In this document: piece after piece, positions 14,811 through 19,884 of the stretch
Numbering within the stretch: the first letter of the stretch is position 1
Layout of the letters: each line of letters opens with the position of its first letter
DNA from: an uncultured Acetatifactor sp.
GTDB taxonomy: Bacteria; Bacillota; Clostridia; Lachnospirales; Lachnospiraceae
Direction: 5' to 3'
DNA: 19,884 nt
NCBI GenBank assembly: GCA_947644185.1
Contig: CANRZC010000007.1
Location: forward strand, 1-19,884
The notes under the pieces: generated by a model
What the model saw: the letters and a program-made list of their open reading frames with translations, nothing else
What the model was told of the DNA's origin: nothing
Databases searched by the model: none
Position numbers and translations under genes: made by a program

Positions 14811-15988
14811 GAAATCCGTTAGCAGACAGAATCATAGAAATAAAGCCCTCGGGGATTCGGAAGTTCTTTGACATTGCCCAGGAAATGAAGGATACCATAT
14901 CCCTGGGTGTAGGCGAACCGGATTTCGATACGCCATGGCATATCCGGGATGAGGGCATCTACTCCCTGGAAAAGGGAAAGACCTTCTATACCTCCAATGC
15001 GGGCCTGAAGGAGCTGCGGGAGGAGATTGCAAATTACTTATATCGCAAGCAGGGAATCCTTTATGAACATCCCATGAAGGAGATTTTGGTGACAGTAGGC
15101 GGCTCTGAGGCCATTGACATAGGCTTTCGAGCTATGATCAACCCTGGAGATGAAGTGCTGATTCCCCAACCCAGCTTCGTGTCCTATGAGCCTTGCGCGG
15201 TGATGGCCGGGGCAAAGCCTGTGATCATCAATCTCAAGGAGGAGAATGAGTTCCGCCTTACAGCCGAAGAGCTGGAGCAGGCTATCACGGACAAAACAAA
15301 GCTCTTGGTGCTCCCCTTCCCCAATAATCCCACCGGAGCCATTATGGAGAGGAAGGATTTGGAGGCCATTGCGGAGGTGATTATCAAACATGACATCTAT
15401 GTCATGTCCGATGAAATTTATGCGGAACTCAGCTATAAGGAAAAGCATGTATCCATTGCACAGCTCCCAGGGATGAAGGAGCGCACCATCTTGATCAATG
15501 GCTTTTCCAAGGCCTTTGCCATGACAGGATGGCGGCTGGGCTATGCCTGTGGGCCGGAGAACATTATAGAGCAGATGACAAAAATTCATCAGTTTGCCAT
15601 TATGTGCGCCCCTACCACCAGCCAGTATGCAGCTGTAGAGGCTTTGAAAAACGGCGATGACGATGTAGTGGAAATGTGTACGGCTTACAACCAGAGACGC
15701 CGCTACCTGGTACACGCTTTTCAGGAGATGGGATTAAAGTGCTTTGAGCCCTATGGCGCTTTCTACATCTTCCCCTGTATCAAGGAGTATGGGCTCACCA
15801 GCGATGAGTTCGCTATGCGGTTCTTAAAGGAGGAGGGTGTGGCTGTAGTGCCAGGTACGGCCTTTGGCGATTGTGGAGAGGGATATCTGCGCATTTCCTA
15901 TGCTGCATCTCTGGAAAACCTGAGGATAGCTATGGCCAGACTGGAGCATTTCCTGAAAAAGCTTCGACAGGAGCAAAAGGATAGATAA
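14807..15988 (+). CDS. PLP-dependent aminotransferase, class I (fold type I)
   Basis: A 393-residue cytoplasmic aminotransferase. The active site is complete: Asn174 in PNNPTGA, Asp202 and Tyr205 in SDEIYAEL, the PLP Schiff-base Lys235 in NGFSKAFAMTGWRLGY, and the substrate-carboxylate Arg362 in YLRISYAAS. Length and motifs fit the PatA/aspartate-aromatic aminotransferase group. The exact amino donor is not readable. Start overlaps the Lrp gene stop (ATGA), with AGGGAGA before it, implying translational coupling and a functional link with the regulator. Confidence 0.94.
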   Translation: MRNPLADRIIEIKPSGIRKFFDIAQEMKDTISLGVGEPDFDTPWHIRDEGIYSLEKGKTFYTSNAGLKELREEIANYLYRKQGILYEHPMKEILVTVGGSEAIDIGFRAMINPGDEVLIPQPSFVSYEPCAVMAGAKPVIINLKEENEFRLTAEELEQAITDKTKLLVLPFPNNPTGAIMERKDLEAIAEVIIKHDIYVMSDEIYAELSYKEKHVSIAQLPGMKERTILINGFSKAFAMTGWRLGYACGPENIIEQMTKIHQFAIMCAPTTSQYAAVEALKNGDDDVVEMCTAYNQRRRYLVHAFQEMGLKCFEPYGAFYIFPCIKEYGLTSDEFAMRFLKEEGVAVVPGTAFGDCGEGYLRISYAASLENLRIAMARLEHFLKKLRQEQKDR

Positions 15989-16002
15989 AGGGAGCGTTTG
16001 CT

Positions 16003-16836
16003 ATGAAGAAAAGAGTTTGCATTGCGGTCATTTTGGTGGCATTGCTTTTGACAGGCTGCGCTGGCAATCCTGCTATAGAGATTCTGGAACAGCTTACTCA
16101 GTCTAGTAGCCAGGATAGGGAGGACATGGCGGTAGAGGAAGATAAGGCCGAAGAGAGCCAGGAACCATCCAGAGAGCAAAAAGGTGCCGGGGAATCACAC
16201 AGCGGCAAAGCCAATATCACCACAAAAGACAGTGACAGCAAAAATCAGAAGGAAAGCATAGAAGCAGAGGAAGCCGAGAGCCAGGAAGAGGACACAGATT
16301 CCTATGTGAGAGGCACTATCACAGAGGATGGCTGGGAAAGTGAATACTGGAATCTGCGCTATACTGCGCCAGAGGGTGTATTTATGCTCAATGAAGAAGG
16401 CCTGGACGCAGTGATGGGAATCAGCCAGGAAATGGTGACAGAGAATTACACAGAACAGCAGAAGAAATATCTGGATCTGATTACATTGTATGAGATGATG
16501 AGCCTCTCTACCACAGAAGATGTCAATGTGGTGGTGTCAGCGGAGAAACTGATGATGGCAGGGATGACCACAGAGGATTACAAGAATGCAGCGGGCTTTC
16601 AACTGAGGCTTTTAGAGGAGCCGGTGATGGAGATTGTGGACGACAGCAAAACCACGGAAATTGCCGGGGAGACCTACAGCATATTAAATGTTCTGGCAAA
16701 ACAGGATGGTGAGCAGAAATACCAGGATTACTATGTGCGGGTGTCAGGAAACAGGGCGCTGTGCATTATAATTACCTATACAGATGACACAGCTGACAAG
16801 GCCACGGAAATCCTGGAGGGATTTGCGGCATACTAG
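16003..16836 (+). CDS. Lipoprotein of unknown function
   Basis: A 277-residue predicted lipoprotein: basic N-terminus, hydrophobic core and lipobox LLTGC with Cys19. Residues about 30-105 are an acidic low-complexity linker rich in Glu, Ser, Lys and Gln, with no fold expected. The remaining domain (about 110-277) has alternating beta-like segments (VRGTITEDGWESEYWNLRYT, YYVRVSGNRALCIIITYTDD). I do not recognise the family. GGGAG lies upstream of the start, and the gene follows the aminotransferase by 14 bases, so it shares its transcript. Confidence 0.8.
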   Translation: MKKRVCIAVILVALLLTGCAGNPAIEILEQLTQSSSQDREDMAVEEDKAEESQEPSREQKGAGESHSGKANITTKDSDSKNQKESIEAEEAESQEEDTDSYVRGTITEDGWESEYWNLRYTAPEGVFMLNEEGLDAVMGISQEMVTENYTEQQKKYLDLITLYEMMSLSTTEDVNVVVSAEKLMMAGMTTEDYKNAAGFQLRLLEEPVMEIVDDSKTTEIAGETYSILNVLAKQDGEQKYQDYYVRVSGNRALCIIITYTDDTADKATEILEGFAAY

Positions 16837-16858
16837 GTGAGGCTGGGAGGATGGACAG

Positions 16859-17350
16859 ATGCATATCATATTGCACCAACCGGAGATACCGGGAAATACA
16901 GGAAACATTGGGCGCACCTGTGTGGCCACCGGCACGTCCTTACACCTGATAGAGCCCTTGGGCTTTCGGCTGGACGAAAAATCCATCAAGCGTGCGGGAA
17001 TGGACTACTGGCATCAGCTGGAGGTACACCGGTACATGAATTTTGCGGCATTTCAGGAGTGTCATCCAGGCGCCAGGATCTGGATGGCTACCACCAAAGC
17101 AAAATACTCCTACACAGAGGCTGCTTACAGCAAGGATGACTATATCATGTTCGGCAAGGAGAGCGCCGGGATACCGGAGGAGATTTTGGTGGAACATGAG
17201 GAGAGCTGTATCCGGATCCCCATGCTGCCTGCCATTCGCTCGCTGAACCTGTCTAATGCAGTGGCCATTGTGCTCTATGAGGCACTGCGCCAGACTGGCT
17301 TTCAGGACATGCAGCAGGAGGGAGAATTGCATCGGCTGAAATGGCAGTGA
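16859..17350 (+). CDS. trmL: tRNA (cytidine/uridine-34-2'-O)-methyltransferase TrmL
   Basis: A 163-residue SPOUT (trefoil-knot) methyltransferase that uses SAM to methylate the ribose of the wobble base of certain tRNA-Leu species. Motifs match TrmL/YibK throughout: HIILHQPEIPGNTGNIGRTC (2-21), LIEPLGFRLDEKSIKRAGMDY (30-50), FGKESAGIPEEIL (98-110) and the knot segment IRSLNLSNAVAIVLYEALRQ (126-145). Length is near that of E. coli TrmL (157). GGGAGG precedes the ATG. It follows the lipoprotein gene by 22 bases. Its convergent neighbour ends 38 bases away and no convincing terminator lies between. Confidence 0.95.
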   Translation: MHIILHQPEIPGNTGNIGRTCVATGTSLHLIEPLGFRLDEKSIKRAGMDYWHQLEVHRYMNFAAFQECHPGARIWMATTKAKYSYTEAAYSKDDYIMFGKESAGIPEEILVEHEESCIRIPMLPAIRSLNLSNAVAIVLYEALRQTGFQDMQQEGELHRLKWQ

Positions 17351-17388
17351 GGGATGTGACAGCTGCCCTACCCATGTGGGGCCTGGCT

Positions 17389-18303
17389 TCATCCCACGAC
17401 TGCCAGCAGGATGGGAATTGTGAATACACATAGAATCGTAGTTAGGATGATGGCAGCACTGCAGGTGCTGCCATCAATGCCTTTCTGGTTTCCCAGGATC
17501 AGCGGCATGTTGCCGATGGGCATGCCGAACATGACCATGCACACAGAAATCAGCCCAGGGTCATCTGTGGCTAACCTCAAGAGCGGCAGCATAAGCAGGG
17601 GAAGCAGCAACAATTTGACTACAGAAAATACATATAATTTGGGCTGATAGAAAATTTGCTTCAGCTCAGTGTTGGCCAGGGCAAAGCCCACTGCCACCAG
17701 GGCCATAGGTGAGGTTACATTGCCCAAATAGGTAATGGCTGTTGCCAGAAAGCCAGGAAGCTGAATATTCAGAATAATGAGCAGAAGAGCTGTCACGCCG
17801 GAGATCATGCCGGGATTGCACATAGTCTTCAGGGAAGAGAGAGAAAACTTCCCATCCATCAAAGCTACCCCATAAGTATAGAACACAATGGTATAAATCA
17901 CTAGAAATTCCGTAACATAAACCACATACTCCGGTCCCAGAATGGTGCTGACCACAGGGATACCAATAAATCCCAGGTTGGAGAACACAAACATCATCTG
18001 GAAAATTTTCCGCTGATCGGCGCGTTTGTCAAAAAACGGCGACAGAAGCATGCCTGCCACAATCAGGATGGCGAACATAACCACCGCAATTAGACTGACC
18101 AATCCCATGGTATCTAAGGGAATCAGGCCTGCGGAGGATAAGGCGCTGGATAGGATAAGCATAGGATTGAATACATTTACAATCATTTTGGACATGTGGG
18201 TATTGGTGTGGGCGTCCAGCATTCCTTTTTTTGTCATAAAGAACCCTGCTCCAATCATGATAAGCAGGCATAGCATTTGGAAAAATACTGTGAGTATGGT
18301 CAT
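17389..18303 (-). CDS. AEC family (auxin efflux carrier-like) transporter
   Basis: A 304-residue integral membrane protein with about ten hydrophobic segments, typical of bacterial AEC permeases for small organic anions such as malate. Seen: an N-terminal helix followed by GAGFFMTKKGMLDA and IVNVFNPMLILSSAL; GIPVVSTILGPE in the middle; and a C-terminal FGMPIGNMPLILGNQKGIDG with the loop motif common to the family. Start at 18303 is set by AAGGAGG on the minus strand. It has its own promoter at 18388-18416 and repeat elements in its leader, so it is probably regulated by an unknown factor. Substrate unknown. Confidence 0.9.
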   Translation of the reverse strand: MTILTVFFQMLCLLIMIGAGFFMTKKGMLDAHTNTHMSKMIVNVFNPMLILSSALSSAGLIPLDTMGLVSLIAVVMFAILIVAGMLLSPFFDKRADQRKIFQMMFVFSNLGFIGIPVVSTILGPEYVVYVTEFLVIYTIVFYTYGVALMDGKFSLSSLKTMCNPGMISGVTALLLIILNIQLPGFLATAITYLGNVTSPMALVAVGFALANTELKQIFYQPKLYVFSVVKLLLLPLLMLPLLRLATDDPGLISVCMVMFGMPIGNMPLILGNQKGIDGSTCSAAIILTTILCVFTIPILLAVVG

Positions 18304-18334
18304 GGCAACCTCCTTGAGTGGCTTTTTAAGGGCA

Positions 18335-18385
18335 GCTTTCTATTGTCATATATAATAGAAAGCAAGAGCGGCTTTCTATTGTCAT
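18335..18385. repeat. Direct and inverted repeats in the AEC leader, probable operator
   Basis: The 15-mer GCTTTCTATTGTCAT occurs at 18335-18349 and again at 18371-18385, 36 bases apart. Between them AATAGAAAGC (18354-18363) is the exact reverse complement of the first ten bases, giving a perfect 10-bp inverted repeat with a 9-nt spacer. There is no T tail, so it is not a terminator. On the minus strand these sites lie at and just after the predicted transcript start of the AEC gene, the place where a repressor would block transcription. Confidence 0.7.
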
Positions 18386-18387
18386 TC

Positions 18388-18416
18388 ATTATAGCCATGT
18401 TGGGTGTGGTTGTAAA
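18388..18416 (-). promoter_or_regulatory. Promoter of the AEC transporter gene
   Basis: On the minus strand: TTTACA (18416-18411), 17 bases, TATAAT (18393-18388). Only one -35 base departs from consensus. The predicted start near 18381 gives a leader of about 78 bases that contains the repeats. No equally good promoter is visible for the divergent GPH gene. Confidence 0.75.
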
Positions 18417-18499
18417 GGTTGGCTTTGGAGAATTGAGAGGAATATTTTTGGGATCATGGTGGAATGCTAAGGGCAAATCTTTAGAGATGAGGTGGATTT

Positions 18500-19858
18500 A
18501 TGTCCAGGACAGTGGATGAGCAGGGAAATGTGCGGGAGGAACGGGCAGAAGAAGTGCGCCCTTTTGGCATCCGAGATAAAATTGGATACATGTTTGGAGA
18601 TTTCGGCAATGATTTCAGCTTTATTTTTGCCAGCAGCTATCTCATGGTATTTTACACAAAGGTGCTGGGACTCAGCGGCTATGCGGTGGGAATGCTATTT
18701 TTAGGGGCGAGATTCGTGGACGCTTTTACGGATGTAACTATGGGACGTATCGTAGATCATATGCAACCGGCAAAGGATGGGAGATTCCGATCCTGGATTC
18801 GCCGCATGTGCATTCCAGTGGCGGTGGCCAGCTCTATCATGTATCTGTATTTTGTGCGGGATTGGGCTTACGGTGCGAAAATGGTCTATGTGGTAATCAC
18901 ATACCTTCTGTGGAGCAGCTTCTGTTACACAGCCATCAACATTCCCTATGGTTCCATGGCTTCCGTCATCAGCCCTGAGGTAAAGGATAGAGCCTCTCTC
19001 TCTACCTTTCGCAGCATCGGTGCCAGCCTGGCAGGGCTTGCCATCGGGGTGCTAGTGCCACTGATAGTGTATGAGACGGACCAGGCGGGGAACCAGATTG
19101 TGCTGCCGGTGCGATTTACAGTGACTGCTTTTGTGTTCGGAGCGCTGGCAGTGGTGTGCTATGTGCTTTGCTATACTTTATGTAGAGAAAGAGTGTTCTT
19201 CCAGAAAAAGGAAGAGAAGGGGGAGTCAGTCTGGGAAATGCTGGGTAGCCTTGGCAGAAATAGGCCATTGCTTTCTCTGGTATGTGCAGCGCTGGTACTG
19301 CTGCTGGCCACGCTTATGAGCCAGACCATGAACAACTATCTATTTCTGGACTATTTTAAGAATGCAAAGGCACTGTCTTTTGTCAATGTGGTGAGTATTG
19401 GCGGGACCCTGCTGCTGGCGCCTTTTATTTCTACCATTGCCTCAAAATTTGGCAAGAAGGAAGCTGGGGCAGTGGGGATGCTGGTGGCAGGAATCGTTTA
19501 TCTATTGCTGTTTTTCCTGCGGGTGAGGAGCATTCCACTGTTTATGGTGCTGCTGTTTCTGGGAACGCTGGGAACCGGGCTGTTCAACCTGATTGTATGG
19601 GCCTTTATCACAGACATTATTGACTATCAGGAAGTGGTCACCGGAAAAAGGGAGGACGGCACAGTGTATGCAGTGTATTCCTTTGCCAGAAAGGTGGGAC
19701 AGGCTTTGGCTGGTGGCCTGGGAGGCTTTGTGTTGACTGCCATAGGATATGTGTCCGAGGCACCTGCCCAGACAGAGGCAGTGGCAGAAAGGATTTATAC
19801 CGTGGCCACACTGGTGCCCGGTGCCTGCTATTTGAACAGCCACTTTCATTTGAAATAA
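18500..19858 (+). CDS. GPH-family (glycoside-pentoside-hexuronide:cation) sugar symporter, C-terminus probably frameshifted
   Basis: A 452-residue MFS-type transporter of the MelB/UidB/XynP group, which takes up glycosides with Na+ or H+. Seen: FGIRDKIGYMFGDFGNDFSF at residues 22-41, the family signature GARFVDAFTDVTMGRIVD (about 74-91), YTAINIPYGSM, and FITDIIDYQEVVTGKREDGT in the second half. About eleven helices are clear. The end is odd: after VATLVPGACYL the frame runs into NSHFHLK and stops where helix 12 should be. In a second frame the DNA stays open to the window edge with CTATTTGAACAG onward reading LLFEQPLSFEIMEKLQ, similar in style to GPH C-termini. GAGGTGG precedes the start. Confidence 0.88.
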   Translation: MSRTVDEQGNVREERAEEVRPFGIRDKIGYMFGDFGNDFSFIFASSYLMVFYTKVLGLSGYAVGMLFLGARFVDAFTDVTMGRIVDHMQPAKDGRFRSWIRRMCIPVAVASSIMYLYFVRDWAYGAKMVYVVITYLLWSSFCYTAINIPYGSMASVISPEVKDRASLSTFRSIGASLAGLAIGVLVPLIVYETDQAGNQIVLPVRFTVTAFVFGALAVVCYVLCYTLCRERVFFQKKEEKGESVWEMLGSLGRNRPLLSLVCAALVLLLATLMSQTMNNYLFLDYFKNAKALSFVNVVSIGGTLLLAPFISTIASKFGKKEAGAVGMLVAGIVYLLLFFLRVRSIPLFMVLLFLGTLGTGLFNLIVWAFITDIIDYQEVVTGKREDGTVYAVYSFARKVGQALAGGLGGFVLTAIGYVSEAPAQTEAVAERIYTVATLVPGACYLNSHFHLK

Positions 19859-19884
19859 TGGAAAAACTTCAGGGAGTTTCGGCA

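Noticed and set aside
16837..17139. 100-codon frame overlapping trmL
   Set aside because: A shifted reading of trmL; the trmL frame carries all SPOUT motifs.
17351..17388. Bidirectional terminator between trmL and the AEC gene
   Set aside because: Only short weak stems are found and there is no T run on either strand.
18277..18519. 80-codon plus-strand frame across the AEC/GPH intergenic region
   Set aside because: It runs through the AEC start, the repeats and the promoter, and no ribosome site or family similarity is seen.

Overview
The window looks like chromosome of a Bacillota/Clostridia anaerobe, most likely a Lachnospiraceae-type gut bacterium. The grounds are the purine-rich Shine-Dalgarno sites, the lipobox lipoproteins, the large LplA/YtcQ-type sugar-binding protein with LplB/LplC-type permeases, a VanW protein, a DUF4080-type radical SAM protein and a GPH sugar symporter. 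This assignment is by protein character only; no rRNA or tRNA gene is visible. Coding density is high and no gene-free stretch exceeds about 250 bases.

Region 1 (46-6500) is a carbohydrate-uptake operon: a lipoprotein solute-binding protein, two permeases and an 859-residue cytoplasmic protein of DUF5695-like appearance. No ATPase is encoded here, as is usual when a shared MsmX-type ATPase serves several importers. An intrinsic-terminator-like hairpin after the binding-protein gene probably makes that protein more abundant than the permeases.

Region 2 (6508-7089) is the most notable part: a type III (protein-RNA) toxin-antitoxin locus of the ToxIN/CptIN/AbiQ kind. It has a perfect consensus promoter, two exact 37-bp repeats plus a third diverged 35-bp unit, a leaky-type terminator, and then a toxin gene. 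Each repeat can fold into an H-type pseudoknot, and the diverged unit keeps the fold by compensatory changes. The toxin gene is broken: the N-terminal half and the C-terminal tail are recognisable but in different frames, with the middle missing. This looks like a surviving antitoxin RNA beside a decayed toxin.

Region 3 (7141-10876) holds three co-directional genes: an aminoglycoside-phosphotransferase-fold kinase, a YfcE-like metallophosphoesterase and a B12-binding/radical SAM protein. They converge on a minus-strand membrane-anchored protein of unknown function (10893-11501). A good plus-strand promoter lies inside the 5' end of that minus gene and reads into a 35-residue membrane miniprotein.

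Region 4 (11735-17350) is a tight operon: a secreted VanW protein, a PurM/HypE-like AIR-synthase-fold protein, an Lrp/AsnC regulator and a PLP aminotransferase. These four are chained by three ATGA stop-start overlaps. A lipoprotein and the tRNA methyltransferase TrmL follow.

Region 5 (17389-19858) holds divergent transporter genes: an AEC permease on the minus strand, with a near-consensus promoter and repeats just downstream of it that look like an operator, and a GPH-family sugar symporter on the plus strand. The symporter's last membrane helix appears to be disrupted by a frameshift or deletion.
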